From positions 48,990 through 112,989 of the forward strand of contig JAFISE010000109.1 of assembly GCA_022560025.1 (NCBI GenBank): 64,000 bases of DNA. Direction: 5' to 3'. A program made the position numbers and the translations under genes. A model generated the notes under the pieces. That model was not told where the DNA came from and did not search any database. It was given only the letters and a program-made list of their open reading frames with translations. The stretch comes from Stagonosporopsis chrysanthemi (lineage: Eukaryota > Ascomycota > Dothideomycetes > Pleosporales > Didymellaceae). Below, in pieces: positions 22,470-33,775 of the stretch (its first letter is position 1; each line of letters begins with the position of its first letter).

Positions 22470-23250
22470 GAATGCATGGTATGTTGTTGGTATACTCACG
22501 CTTCGAGGATCCTATCTGACGTGCGATCATGCTCGCGGATTTCAGAATGGATTTTGCTCGCTATCGCCTACGTCTTTGTATCTATGCGCGTGTACTCACG
22601 TAAAGTCTGTCTCCGTAAGAGACTGGAGTGGTCAGAAATCCTTTTGATCGCTTCCGCAATTGAAGCCCTGGGCTTGCTCATCTGCGATACGCTCACGTTG
22701 AACTTGGGCGTTTTGGACAACTACGAGACACCTGAGAAGCTCTCAAAGATACTCCATGCTGTAGAAGCTACCTTAACTACCTAGCTTTCTTTAGTCCACT
22801 GCTGATCGTAGCGAATCTAGATATCATTCGCCTCTAACTACTTCTATAACTTTGGTCTGGGTCTTCCTAAGCTCAGTATGTTAGCGTTCTACTCGTCATA
22901 CTTCAACCTCAACAGCCACAAACGGGGAAGAAGAATGCTGTGAGCAGTGACAGCCTGCGTAGTGGCTTGCTATGTCACAAGTCTATTTGACGACACCTTC
23001 TTCTGCGGTGAAGATGTCTCTGTGCAATGGTCTCAAGCAGCTGGCACATGCTCTGTATTTTATGCTTAAGAGCCGTTCATACTGAACTTCTCACTTGGTC
23101 TAAGCTGTTACCTTATTATCTACGCACTTCCAGCAACGCTCCTTTATCAAGATATCCTAGAGAAATCTACTGCACTTTTGGCACTTTCGCGATGGGCGCC
23201 CCCTGCCCATCCTCACAGGGGTCGTACGTTTCACCTGTCTTAAGGTAGGA
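22470..23250 (+). pseudogene. Decayed PTH11-like (fungal rhodopsin-domain) membrane protein
   Basis: Exon 1 reads WILLAIAYVFVSMRVYSRKV and SEILLIASAIEALGLLICDT, the first two membrane helices of the fungal rhodopsin-like domain. A 60-bp intron (22761-22820) joins LHA to FASNYFYNFGLGLPKLSMLA, and the frame continues with FDDTFFCGEDVSVQWSQAAG and a hydrophobic CYLIIYALPATLLY segment, all matching the family order. Internal stops occur at TGA 22941-22943 and TAA 23067-23069, and the end is degraded after about 23200. This family comprises plasma-membrane proteins with several helices, some acting as G-protein-coupled sensors. A family B LTR lies just upstream. The gene is probably dead; the 5' limit is uncertain because no clear start ATG precedes the first helix. 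Confidence 0.78.
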
Positions 23251-23818
23251 ACCAGTCAAGAAAACCTTGTCTGTAAGTGTCCGATGGCATGAGTCAATCC
23301 CTTCTAGTACTGACAGTGAGTCTTTTCAGACATTCTAAGCATGCTTGAGATGGCGCTGTGCATCATTGTGGCTTCGCTCCCTGAACTTGGTCCGCTGCTG
23401 CAGGCAGGTAAAAGCAGTTGAAAAGTGGAAAGCAAAAGAAATGCCAAATCAGACTACGAAAAGCAGAATAGCCCGCAAAAATCCGACATTGCGTGAATGC
23501 TGTATTGATCGAGGGAACTGTCACAAGACTGATTTTTCTCTTGCTTAACCCGGGTTGTCGGAGCTGGTGTGAGTGTACTGCCAAAGGCTACTGTTGTGGG
23601 GCACCTGCCCGACAGGCCACTCTCACGTTTCCCTCGTCTGCGCGGGTGATTCAGCTTCATAGGGCAGGCTTTCCGGAGGCATAGACTATAGAGGCGATAT
23701 ACTGCATGAATCCGGACACAAGTTTTGAATTTTGCAATTGTGATGTCTATGTGTTTTGTGTGCGGGGAGCGCGAATGCAGTAGCGCTTTTCGCGACCCCG
23801 CACTTGCTCTGGCTTGCC

Positions 23819-23898
23819 ATCCGCACACCTCGCGCGTCCATCCGCACACCTCGCGCGTCTATCCGCACACCTCGCGTCTCCGTCCGCACACGTCGCAT
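23819..23898 (+). repeat. 21-bp tandem repeat, about four copies
   Basis: Unit ATCCGCACACCTCGCGCGTC repeated with drift at the 3' end. It explains the repetitive frames on both strands. Confidence 0.85.
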
Positions 23899-23948
23899 CG
23901 ATCTGCTCTGAACACGCCCGCACTGCGCCCGTCTCAGCCAGCAACACG

Positions 23949-24119
23949 ATGGAGCAAGCTCCCGATGAGCATAATACGAGAGTCCACATTATTGATGTGT
24001 TGCAAGTGCAAGCAAAATTACAGCAGGATCGCAGCCGCTGTGGAACACCTTGGTTGAGTCATTATGCTTCTGACAAAGTCAACATGTACGACCTATCGCC
24101 AAGACAAGGAGGTGAATAA
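23949..24119 (+). CDS. Possible small upstream exon or gene
   Basis: A 56-aa frame from ATG 23949 (MEQAPDEHNTRVHIIDVLQV), with normal protein composition, ends 107 bp before the FHA-like gene. A GTGAAT donor at its end and a TTGCAG acceptor just before the FHA ATG suggested a shared intron, but the reading phases do not agree. Treat it as an uncertain separate small frame. Confidence 0.3.
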   Translation: MEQAPDEHNTRVHIIDVLQVQAKLQQDRSRCGTPWLSHYASDKVNMYDLSPRQGGE

Positions 24120-24226
24120 GCAATGGCCACTTAGGCTTTGGCGCTTAGCCCCTGCATAGGTTCAAAATTGCTCTGCTTTCTAGAAATCGCCAACAACTTA
24201 CGTTTTGTTGTCATGATTACTTGCAG

Positions 24227-25063
24227 ATGTCATCTCGATCGGTCCAGAGGCCGAGCCAGCACAGTCTCCTGAGCGTTACACAGGGTCGTTCGCGCGGTAT
24301 CACTCGTCATTCACGCTTAATTGCAGGTCGCTCCATGCGGTCACCGATTCTGCAAGCAACTATCACGGCTTCCCCACGTCCGACACGGCGGTACGAACAG
24401 GTTGCTGTACAACACCCTGCATCGGCTATGGACCACACGCTGCTGAAACAATCTGGCTCAACATCATTACTCAGGACAGCTGTCGCGCGTAGCCAAAGAA
24501 ACAAGCGGGTCTTAGTAGGCGAGCTGAAAGCTACCTACGACTCATGCTTACCTGACCTGACCCTGAAAGTTCGTCTGGAACCTTTGATCTGGGGTCGCGG
24601 ACCCGACTGTAATGTTAAACACACAGATCTGTTTGATGTGCGTATATCGAGAACAGCCCTCTGGGTTTCGTGGCGTTGTCCAGAGAACGTTGCTCGACGT
24701 GACATACAGGATTTCACCATGTGTCGTGGCCAGACCAGAGTTCGAGAGGGCAGAGTCGTCATAACAACATGGGCAACGTTCGGAATCCAGGTCAATGGGA
24801 TTCACTTAGCCAAACGCAGCAAGGATGGCTACAAATTGTTTGGTTACCTGCATCACGGCGACACAGTGACGATGTTTGATAACGGGAAGGAAAAGTTGAA
24901 GTTTGTCTGGTTATCGCATTATAGGAAAGCAAGCTCTCGGCCATCATTTCAGATCATCGAAGACCGCCAGGGTGTCCTTGAGTCTTGTGCCAGACCTCTT
25001 CAAGTGGCTGATGTAATGTGCATTCAGTCTCCCGCTAGGCTACTGTCCAAGCCGTATCCTTAG
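24227..25063 (+). CDS. FHA-like domain protein
   Basis: Single exon of 278 aa from ATG 24227; a TTG two codons upstream is not needed. The N-terminal 60 residues are Ser/Arg-rich and basic. A forkhead-associated pattern spans about residues 118-225: WGRGPDCNV (the GR of strand 3), VRISRTALWVSW (the ISR/SxxH region, with the usual His replaced), TWATFGIQVNG (the NG turn) and LHHGDTVTMF (the LxxGD turn). FHA domains bind phosphothreonine and occur in kinases, checkpoint and transcription proteins; here there is no kinase or other domain. The stop at 25061-25063 overlaps the 3' end of the convergent asparaginase by 24 bp. The SRTA variation leaves phosphopeptide binding open. Confidence 0.65.
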   Translation: MSSRSVQRPSQHSLLSVTQGRSRGITRHSRLIAGRSMRSPILQATITASPRPTRRYEQVAVQHPASAMDHTLLKQSGSTSLLRTAVARSQRNKRVLVGELKATYDSCLPDLTLKVRLEPLIWGRGPDCNVKHTDLFDVRISRTALWVSWRCPENVARRDIQDFTMCRGQTRVREGRVVITTWATFGIQVNGIHLAKRSKDGYKLFGYLHHGDTVTMFDNGKEKLKFVWLSHYRKASSRPSFQIIEDRQGVLESCARPLQVADVMCIQSPARLLSKPYP

Positions 25064-26146
25064 CAGGCTTAGGAAGTCTATCTGGGTTGGGCCCAACTGC
25101 AACAAAATCCTTGCCTTTTGGGGGCTGTAAAAGCTACTGGAGATTATCATGGCGCCTGTTGTACTTGAGGGTACCATATCACCCGTTCTTCTATGGCTTG
25201 CCACGATTGGAACACTGGTTGCGCTGTATATCTTCTCGGCTGCGATACTGGCTCTACTAGACATGCCTCTCGCTCCAACACCAGCCACGACTATTCCTTT
25301 GGTGCCAGAGGCAACGGAAGCTTTGAAAAGAGCGGGGTTCATGTCCTGGTAAGCGTACAGGATATCGACTTGGGCCAGGTCGGTCACGTCTGATACGTCG
25401 AAGACCACGCGGCCCACTGTTTGCGAGGGACCGTAGTAGAAGTATGGAATCTGGTTGATGAACGTCCCGAGCTGGCCCGCTTCCGTGCTGAAGAATGTAT
25501 CCAAGCTGTTGGCGTTGTTTTTAGTTGTGTAGAACGCTGAACCGATACGATCATTTAACACGATCATAGTAACCCAATCTCGTCCAGCTAGAGAACTAGC
25601 TAGAATGACAGCCTGATACAGGTTAAGTGGTCCGTCAGCAGAGAGTGCAGTAGCTGGTCTCATAGCACCAACGCATACAACAGCCTTTGTTGAGTTGACG
25701 GTGGATGCTAAGAAAAAGGCTGTCTCCTCGAGCGTATCTGTTCCGTGCGTGATGACGACTCCGGCAATCTCGGGCTTTGCCAACTGTTCATTAATCATGT
25801 GGGTCAACTTCAAGCTTACGGTGTTGTTTATGCTACCAGAATCGACGTTGGATACTTAATAGCCTGCGACATTGGATATGTTGAGAAGCTTCGGAACCGC
25901 ACTGACGAGTTGTTGGACTCCAAATCCGACTGAGTATCCGGCAGTCTGCGTGTTACTGGAGCCTTTCGAGGCAATTGTGCCGCCTGTTGCAAAGATAGTC
26001 ACATTAGGGAGAGACGCTTTGACGGGCGTCCAGGGGTCCTGTAGGACGAAATGATTGTGTAGTAGAGCTTTGCTAGAGTCTTTTGGCTCAGCAAAGGCGC
26101 AGGAGACAAGGTACAGATGTAGGAGAGCCTGCGCGAAATTCTTCAT
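25040..26146 (-). pseudogene. L-asparaginase (type II-like) with one internal stop
   Basis: One frame of 368 sense and nonsense codons from ATG 26146. Residues 1-19 form a signal peptide (FAQALLHLYLVSCAFA). The catalytic motifs are intact: TGGTIAS at 54-60, HGTDT at 134-138 and MRPATALSADGPLN further on. At codon 97 (25856-25858) TAA interrupts SNVAGY-stop-VSNVDSG exactly where bacterial type II enzymes have a Gln (GEQVVNIGS), so a CAA to TAA change is the simplest explanation. The frame is otherwise undamaged to the C-terminus, including YSPQKARILLQLG. The enzyme would hydrolyse asparagine to aspartate and ammonia outside the cell. Readthrough or a reference error cannot be excluded. It is tail-to-tail with the FHA-like gene. 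Confidence 0.88.
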
Positions 26147-27598
26147 CGTGATGTCGGGGTTGTTGTACGCACCAAACCGACGCCGAAGCTCTTTATAATT
26201 TTAAAGCCAATACAACATTTGCTTGACACGTATGCCGAAGTGACCAGCGGTTGGCTCACTTTCCTTGCGCAGTCACGATTCCCTAGGGCGATTTTCCGCT
26301 ATTGGTTCTCTTCTCTATTGAACAAGTGTAAGGGCACATTTTTCGTGTACGAGTCACGATTGGCCTATTCGTGCCAGTCTGTATCAATCGCAAATTAACT
26401 ATGTTGACAGGCAAGGCTATCGCTGCGCGACGGTGCCTGACCAGGTAAGCATGACTTTTTTGACCTCCGTTTGCGCTGACTATGGATTAAAATTGCAATC
26501 ACACTAGGCAACTCCTTTAAGATACATTGCACTTTGGGAGGGTACTTCTTTAGCTATTGCATGAGGCTACCATCGAGAAAGAATGAATATACCAGCGACT
26601 TCCTTGATGGAAGAGCGGTTGACCTATGCGGCGGTGATCCATTCGAATTGACCCCCATTGCGTCATGGAGAGCGTCATAATTGAAAACAATGAGCTAAGA
26701 AATTTTGTTTACTACTGACGTGGTTGGAACATTCTTATCACCCAGTGTCTGATATACCAGGTCTTACTCGACCTTAAGGAGCCGCAGCGCGTGTGGTAAC
26801 TACGCTAGCAACACTGGTGGACGTCAAACCACTTCTCTTCAATTCCCACCTCGATCTCTAGCCCACCACTGTCCTCGTCTTGTCTTATAGACGATTATCC
26901 GCACCGGGCTACTGTGCATAGTAACATCACCTATTGCTGAGCCTCTGTACAAGCTCGCTAAGACAGGATGTTCGCTCAGCCATACAGCTGCTTGCAGTTG
27001 CAGTTGCAGTTTCTGCGTTCTGTAAGCACTAAGTTCCTTATCCTGCGTCAGCCTTGTCTCTTTCCGAGTCAGCTTTCCCCATTCGACGCTAGCTGCTCTT
27101 AGTGCCGAGTCAAAGCGAGGGGATAGAACTTGCTATCTAAGCTGGATCTACTCCAAGAGCGGTGTGCTTCTCAAGCTGACACGGCTAGTCTCACAACATC
27201 AAAGAGAAGGTAAGTTCCAAGCAAAGCAGGCTACGTGATGTGGAGCACGCAAGATTGACCTTACATTCTGCAATCACAGGGTCTTCCTTCCGCGCCGACA
27301 CAGAACGGATCTGCTTGGTAAAGGCTCATGTGTGTAGCTTTATGCTGATTCTTTGCCGGTACAGCGTGCTGGTAATTGCATAAGAACCGCATGTGGCTGT
27401 GCGGAGACCTACTGCTGGTAATAGAGGAGCGCATACTGGGTTTGAACACGAATGATGAGAACGGACTTTGACTCCGTGAAGCATTGTCGAGATGATGTCA
27501 ACCTTGAGACTTTAATGTGCTTGGGAACTTATCACAGACAGACCGCAACTACATAAACGTATAATGGTTTTTGAAATGAATGGACCCCCTAACTCCGG
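26147..27598. other. Intergenic
   Basis: No gene recognised. It contains a short GTTGCAGTTGCAGTT-type repeat near 26990-27015. Open frames are short and overlap on both strands. Confidence 0.5.
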
Positions 27599-27675
27599 TA
27601 CGCTAGGGCGAGCCTTACTTCTGATTGGCTGACCACAGCTCACAACCAATCAGAAGTAGATTTCGCCCTAGCGTA
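27599..27675. mobile_element. Small MITE, TA-flanked
   Basis: 77 bp with perfect 13-bp inverted ends TACGCTAGGGCGA...TCGCCCTAGCGTA and inner arms that pair over CTTCTGATTGG...CCAATCAGAAG. It can fold into one hairpin and has no coding capacity. A degenerate relative lies at 33776-33855. Confidence 0.8.
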
Positions 27676-28758
27676 CTGGCCCAGACTCAAGGAGGAACTG
27701 AAACGGGACATTGGAGCACCGAGGCAAGGGAACTGCTCGCTATTTCTTGAGGCATACGGATAAGGTGCAGCTTGCTTATGTTGGAGCATCAGTGCCGTGG
27801 GAGCCCCGGCCGCATTGGACCCCAACCAGTAGCCATTGTGCCCTATCGGGATTCCTTTTTCGGCAATGTCCTCATTCTTATGTTCCAGGTCTGAGTAATG
27901 CTGCAACAAGGCCTCGGCTGCTTTGAAACCACCTCGTTCGATGTTCTTTTGAGTCTTCGTAAAGTGTTCTCGGTGGGACTTGACCAGCGCTTATATCTGG
28001 CTCAGGGGACCCTTTTCCCGTTGGACTTTCTTTAGGCTGCGACGCGTCAGGTCGAGTCAATAATTGAATTCAGCGGACTACTCAACATGACACGTCCACC
28101 AAATGCAGCGGCAGCCATCTAGCCGCGACACAGCAACGCGAGACGCGACGACGGAGCCCAGACAGCCCGTGAGCATCATGGTCGCAATACACACAACAAT
28201 CACCGATGAGCTTCTTGCTCAGCCTATCACCACCCGACAATGTTTGCAACATCCCGCATCGACGAGCCCCCGGGCTGAACAGCACCATCTCTTACGCGAC
28301 TCTCTTCACAGACGCCCCGGCATGCTACCATCGGTGCCAAAACATACTCACTGATCACCAGACAGCCTCGTCCACTGTCCCCTCCACCCCGTGTCGAAGC
28401 AATTGGTCCCCTTTGACACACCCCGACAAGGTCTGAACATATTCGCGCGAGAGCTCTCATGCTCACTAGGCTCGACAACTCGCACGAGCGGAGCATCGCT
28501 CTCGTAGAGCTGCGTCGCGACGCAATGCCGCTACCGCTGCGCCCGGTGGCAGGTCACACCACACACCATGGCCACATAAGAACCTAGTGGGAGGCAACAA
28601 AACACAAAGGAACAAGAACAATGGAGCCTAAAATAAGCCCTGAGGACACGAGGGCAGGTGCAAATAGACGGAGCCGAGCATAGGGGGGGACTGAAGGTAC
28701 AGCAGACGCGATACACGAGGCAACGCACCTCTACTAGCCTCGCGTTAATGGTGTTTTG
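27676..28758. other. Intergenic
   Basis: GC-richer stretch with several weak overlapping frames (for example 28103-28354 plus) and no recognisable domain. Confidence 0.45.
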
Positions 28759-29710
28759 CTACTTCTCCTTCGAGTCTCTTCGTCTCATTGAGTCTGTTGT
28801 GATGACGTGCATCGCGCACTTTGATTGGGGAGTAGACGAGGGCTTCACTGCGTCGCTTCTCCCATCAGAGTAAGCCAGGAGTCCCCTACATGCTCTTTGA
28901 GGAGTTTGTGCAGCAATTGCTGCAGATAGTTCTTTGTTTTCTGCTGTGAGTATCTCACAAGAAGCAGAGAGGTGGTGGATGGTACGGCAGAGCTGCCTTG
29001 CATCATCTGAGGTGTTTTCACCCGCAACAGCTTTGTATAATCGATCAGTTGAGCGCCAATCGTGAATCTTGATGGTCAGAGGGGTCTCATACTCGCTGTC
29101 GTTTGCATCGTTCCATCGACTGAGTACTACGTTAGGGTTGAGCGGCCATATACCCGTGTTCTCGAAGGCGCTGAGTATGAGCTCTTTGTTGAACGTTTGC
29201 TGCCAGGATCGCCAGAAGAGCATGAAGAAGTCACTCTTAGGCACGCCTGAGATGCCTTGGCTATCGTGAAGGTGCTGGGTGACGGCACCGCTCGAGTTTT
29301 GAGCCAACGAAGCGAAGCACATAACGTCGAGCGGCTGCAGTGACTGAGTACAGTGTGGAGGAAAGATCGCTCGCAAAATCTTATGCAAATTGCAGAAACC
29401 GATTAAATCCATCGTGATATGAAAGCCGTGGCCATCGATGATGAGAATTGCCAGCTTCTGCGCGCTTTCTTCTCAGTATAGCGGTTGAAGAACTGCTCCA
29501 GCCAGGCAAGCCTCACCTCGTGATTCGTCCAACCTGAAGGTATTGCAATAACAAATACTGGGTGATTTCTTTGCTCGATATCCTCCACCTAGGAGTTTGT
29601 ATGGTTTTTATACGGAGAGGTCCTGATGGCTCGCTCACAACTACCATCACGATGAAAATTGCGAGACGAGGGAACAAATGTGTGGCTGGCACAACATCAT
29701 CATAGAGCAT
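28759..29710 (-). mobile_element. Pogo-type (DDE_1) transposase relic
   Basis: On the minus strand, the frame ending at 28759 reads LIIDGHGFHI (around 29430, the second catalytic Asp) and IFPPHCTQSLQPLDVMCF, the hallmark of DDE_1 transposases, then DFFMLFWRSWQQTF and AFENTGIWPLNP. Upstream, IPSGWTNHEVRLAWLEQFF lies in another frame, so there is a frameshift near 29455-29470. Further upstream fragments (about 29513-29710) are degraded, and the N-terminal DNA-binding part is missing. No terminal inverted repeats were found. It is a non-autonomous fossil of a Tc1/mariner-pogo element. Confidence 0.85.
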
Positions 29711-30027
29711 CTAGTCAGCAGCGAGGCAGCTACATGTCCTGGGCTAGCGATGGTTGGCTATGAGCCCCACACATCTGATCCATGAGATATTATATTGTAG
29801 GAACAGGGGTACGGCCGGACCTCCCGTATCCGCTTGCGTCAGCTGGTGTTCGCTCTTTCCTTACGCTGGGCGCACCGGCGAGGAACACAAACACACCTGA
29901 CGTTTTGAAGGCCACGATCTGAACGCCTCATCGCTTGTGACGACAAAGACTCGGCAGATAACAATTACCTGACGCCTCGTCGCAATTTCCGCACGAATGT
30001 AAGAAATAGAGCTCTGGGCGCCATCCT

Positions 30028-30333
30028 CTAGGTGTTCCGTTGTCGGGCGTTACTCCTGCGGCAAGCAACCTGGCCCGGATAGCGACGCACCCTTGGCACA
30101 AGGCCGCCGGTAGATCTGACCGCTGTCTGCTTGGTTTTTCGCAGCAGTTTACTGGTCCGTTTTGTTAAGTCATATTCAATGCCCTCCTCCAGTATTGAGG
30201 TCGGTGAATGGAATCCATCTGCAGAGCATGTTCCACTAGCATCAAGACCAGTCCTCGCAACACCCACATCTGACGCATCCAATGGGATTGTGCGCTTGAC
30301 ACCTGCGTTGATGGTACAGAGCTGCTGCTCCAT
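30028..30333 (-). CDS. Weak candidate small protein
   Basis: A 101-aa frame from ATG 30333 (MEQQLCTINAGVKRT) with plausible composition. It contains KTKQTAVRSTGG, which superficially resembles an H3 tail, but the rest does not follow H3. No family recognised. Confidence 0.3.
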   Translation of the reverse strand: MEQQLCTINAGVKRTIPLDASDVGVARTGLDASGTCSADGFHSPTSILEEGIEYDLTKRTSKLLRKTKQTAVRSTGGLVPRVRRYPGQVACRRSNARQRNT

Positions 30334-30523
30334 AGCGATCTGCTTGTTGACTGCTATTTTGCTAGCCTGCCTGACTAATTGCCGAGGCAACCGTGCTCAG
30401 GTGTGGAGGTCACGATCAGGCCAGCATTGCCTCCTAGAAGCCCGTGGCCCACCTTGCATCAAAAGGCACCCAAAGACACAAGACTGGTTCACTTGATGAT
30501 GGTATACTTCATGAACATAGCAA

Positions 30524-32630
30524 ATGCATATGTTGCCAACGATGTTGGTGATCACACCTTGTGGCATGTTCTCACAAAAAGAGATTGCTGTGCAACGTGA
30601 CCCCGCTCTGCACGTGATCATTCCCTTATATCTCCCCTGTGCCTGTTCCGAGAAGGTTCTACGAATCACCCAATTTCAAGTCATGCTTCCACAACACTTC
30701 TCTGTACAGGCATGGACATGTGGGTTATGCTGTCAGCCATTTAAGGACTATCATAGCGTACACCTGAGTAAGTATCCAAGGCTGGCTATCATTGACTCTC
30801 TGACTGTTTATTTAGTCTCCAAGCACAGAGAAATCTATAAATTCCAGTACTTCTCAGGTCTGGACACATGTCCAGTACGATCCTGTTTCCGGTGTCGTAG
30901 AGGAGAGCCCGCGTTTCCCTACCACCCCTTTTGCCTCAGAGTCTTGGAGGCGGCTTCCTTGCTAGCGAACACCCCATACGACCTCTGCTCATTGGGACAG
31001 GCACTCGCCCGGATACGAGTCGAGACACGCTCTGCAGAGAGCCACTTCGCATTGGAGATACTCAGACGATCCGCATGCCGGGCGACGCTTGCCCGGATGG
31101 TCTCGTCAAGTGTTCCTTGTACAGAGCCAGCTGTCAAGGACTTTTCTTGTAACTGCCTCAGATGCCTTTTGCGTCATCTAGAGTCTCTACCGAACGAAAT
31201 TCTAGTGATGATCGCGTCACTAGACTTTCCGACACCGCTGAGGCGTATATTGCCAATCTTTGGAGAAATGTACAGGCTATTAGCAGAGCTTGCGCGCCAC
31301 CCGCCTACGGCGGCAGAAGTCTTCGCTTGCGACAACCTTTTTGAGCGACGGTTCGCTTTTGGCTTGAATGAGTACGTCACGGGATTATACAACAATATGG
31401 TACCGGAATCTCATTTGATCGAAAGACCCGCGCTACCGGCATTGAATCAGCACCTTGTTGTCTACGTAGGAAGGCTCGGAATCACCAGGATTCATTATTA
31501 CCCAACGGTACAGATCGATACAAAAACATCAGGTGAATGGATCTACGTTATCCGGGGTCCTGTGGATAAGCTACGTGTTCAATACAAGGTCAGTGATTGA
31601 GTTTTTGGCGCTTTGTCAGTCCTTAATGGCTCCCAGGAATCCTTTATCCAAAGGATCTGCAGTGCTGACGCAACATACGGTCATATTCTTTGGAGTCCCA
31701 AAATCGATGCCTACAAAGTTTTGGCCCTTCGACCAACCAACTTCCGCGTCCCAAAATTGTCTCATGACATCTATCTTCGATATGTTTATTTGAGGAATGC
31801 CATTGGTTTCTCCATTGCAGTGCAAGCGGATCGAGTGCTCGACATTATTGCTCACCAAAGGCCCATCGGCGATCGCTCACTTTACAGTAGGTGTGGTGCG
31901 GATACGACATGGATCTATCTCCACATCGAAAGTGCAGAAATCCTGACAATTTGGTGGGCATACCATCCTATTCAAAATTGCAGCAGTTCAGCTCTGGTGG
32001 TGGGTGCACCCTTGAATAGCAACACCAGATACATCATGCTAAATACAACAGATCGAAACCAAACATGGATATGACTGGCTTGGCGCGTCTCTCACGCCTG
32101 AGGCGTCCATGGACCTCGTCCAGATTGGATCCAGCAAAACTGCCGCGCTTTTCCTCAGCGACTGCTTCTCTCAATTTAACCTAGGTATGGGAGGCATTCC
32201 AGAGCACGGTTCGAACGAAGTCTCAGGTGCGCGCAAGCCTGCACTCCCTACTTACCGCACACCACCACCTAAGTATTGCTTGCGCAGTAGCAACTGGATC
32301 TATTCTGAGGCGCCGCTCGAAGGTGTGATCTATGCTCAACTATGTATGGAAGGCGACTTCTGCATTGGTGTTTTGCTGCACTACAAAACCCGCACTCGAA
32401 CATTGGGCGAGTTCAGGTTCGACAAGGCTATCAGCTCTCGCATAACAGAGCCTCTCTGGATCCAATATTGTAAAGAGCAGGATCATTCGATCCCAAAGTC
32501 TCGCATTCGTTTACGCCTCGGGCAGCTACAGGACATGGAAGGGAGCGAGAAGTACATGACAAAACAAATGATTGGCTGGTGTATTTGGTGGTTTGGAAAG
32601 GAAATGTCCGATATCGCTATCCTACTATGA
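30524..32630 (+). pseudogene. Broken F-box-like protein
   Basis: Three collinear frames make one protein. Part 1 (to 31600) has a Cys-rich segment (FRCRRGEPAFPYHPFCLRVL) and then an F-box-like SLPNEILVMIASLDFPTPLR near 31180. TGA 31598-31600 interrupts it, and the same frame continues as part 2 (HILWSPKIDAYKVLALRP, TTWIYLHIESAEILTIW). A frameshift near 32066-32075 leads to part 3 (from about 32069: WIYSEAPLEGVIYAQL, CIGVLLHYKTRTRTLGEFRF). The order and motifs resemble a fungal family in which an F-box is followed by a beta-rich C-terminal domain. F-box proteins usually recruit substrates to SCF ubiquitin ligases. The true N-terminus is uncertain; ATG 30524 is only the first in frame. A 31-bp intron at the first break would be too short, so I favour a stop. 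Confidence 0.65.
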
Positions 32631-32763
32631 TTGATCAAGCACTGCGGAGCTGCTCATCAACTCCACTCGACCGTACCATTCGCCAAAGTTCTATACCATC
32701 TCTTGTACTCGTCAGAGTAGCTCCAGTCGTTCGCACTATCTCTTATTAATATATGGTAATGAG

Positions 32764-33381
32764 CTACTCGCCTCTGACGTACCTTTGCGTCTGCTGTGCC
32801 TGTTTTGGTGATGAGGTACTTCCCAGAACATGAGGTCCTTGAGGAGTTACTGATGTTTTCATGTTCCGGAATGCAGCGTCGAGCTCTGGAGCACGAAGAG
32901 CATCAGACGCATCTATGTAATTCTGGAGTGTTGCCTCACCACTTGGATCGCAAGTGACAGATGTCCAAGTGGGCACCGGCAGCTTGGTATATTGCCACAC
33001 TCGTGCCTTCGTGCCAATAAAGGTGACCGCCCAAACACCTGTTGCGTACAAACAGCGTTGTTCGCAAGCGTCTTGAGCTTGTATCTCAACTTGTTCGATT
33101 TCTTTCGGTCCAGCACTGCTGCCCTTTCCTTCGATAGCAGCTATCATCTCGAGACGCTGAGAGGCTGGATTGATCAAAAAGATACCCGTATCCATTCTTC
33201 TGCGTCGGTCCCTATCGGATCTAGTGGGGGGAGTTTGCTGGGCAATGACCCAATGTTCTTCAGGAAAGTAGACTTTCTGCCAGAGGTGATCCCAGAATGT
33301 GACTGCTTCGTGCTCTTGCGCTCCCTCAGCGTTAGCTGCAACGTACAAGCTATGGAGAGTGTTGGTAGTGAGAAGACTCAT
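32764..33381 (-). CDS. Protein with a PD-(D/E)XK-like motif
   Basis: 205 aa from ATG 33381; the frame extends 19 codons further only through a TTG, so I use the ATG. Asp64 (MDTGIFLI) is followed 20 residues later by E84-G-K86 (MIAAIEGKG), then a helix IEQVEIQAQDAC and strand AVTFIGTKARVWQY, the spacing of a PD-(D/E)XK nuclease-like core. Many filamentous fungi have uncharacterised proteins with the same GTKARxW ending. Nuclease activity is not shown. The C-terminal part is Pro/Ser/Gln-rich. A TATAAATA sequence lies about 65 bp upstream of the ATG. Confidence 0.62.
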   Translation of the reverse strand: MSLLTTNTLHSLYVAANAEGAQEHEAVTFWDHLWQKVYFPEEHWVIAQQTPPTRSDRDRRRRMDTGIFLINPASQRLEMIAAIEGKGSSAGPKEIEQVEIQAQDACEQRCLYATGVWAVTFIGTKARVWQYTKLPVPTWTSVTCDPSGEATLQNYIDASDALRAPELDAAFRNMKTSVTPQGPHVLGSTSSPKQAQQTQRYVRGE

Positions 33382-33443
33382 GTTTGTGAAGTTTGAAATC
33401 AAAGTGACACAGAATGAAAGATAGAGCCAGCTGCTCAACCACA

Positions 33444-33452
33444 GTATTTATA
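33444..33452 (-). promoter_or_regulatory. Candidate TATA box
   Basis: TATAAATAC on the minus strand, about 65 bp upstream of ATG 33381. Sequence and position only. Confidence 0.45.
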
Positions 33453-33775
33453 TTCAGACACTGAACAGTCAGAATCCTGAACAGTCCGTACTATGACTAT
33501 TCCAGTAGTTATCTCGACAGGCATGATCCGTAAAAGCACTTTGTCCTCCTCTTGGCACGATAGTGGATGGGTGTGGGTGTCATGCAATGTCATAGGTCAA
33601 CCTTGGAAACTGGTGCAGATCAGGTTATGTCGCGTACATGAATCTGGTTCAGCTCAATCCTAACAAAGTTGGCCTGGACGTATGACCCATCTCACGTTTA
33701 GATAACATCCAATACACGTGCAGCCTTGAAGTGAACAGGGATTATAATGGCCAGCAAAACGTACTGAGCCTGAGT

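Noticed and set aside
23949..24227. Intron joining the 56-aa frame to the FHA-like gene
   Set aside because: Donor and acceptor exist, but the join breaks the FHA reading frame.
30100..30145. Second histone H3 tail (KTKQTAVRSTGG)
   Set aside because: Only about 12 residues resemble the H3 tail, flanking sequence does not follow H3, and it sits inside an unrelated frame. Chance or a tiny remnant cannot be separated by eye.
31590..31620. Intron at the first break of the F-box-like gene
   Set aside because: It would be 31 bp, shorter than any other intron here, and would shift into the wrong frame.
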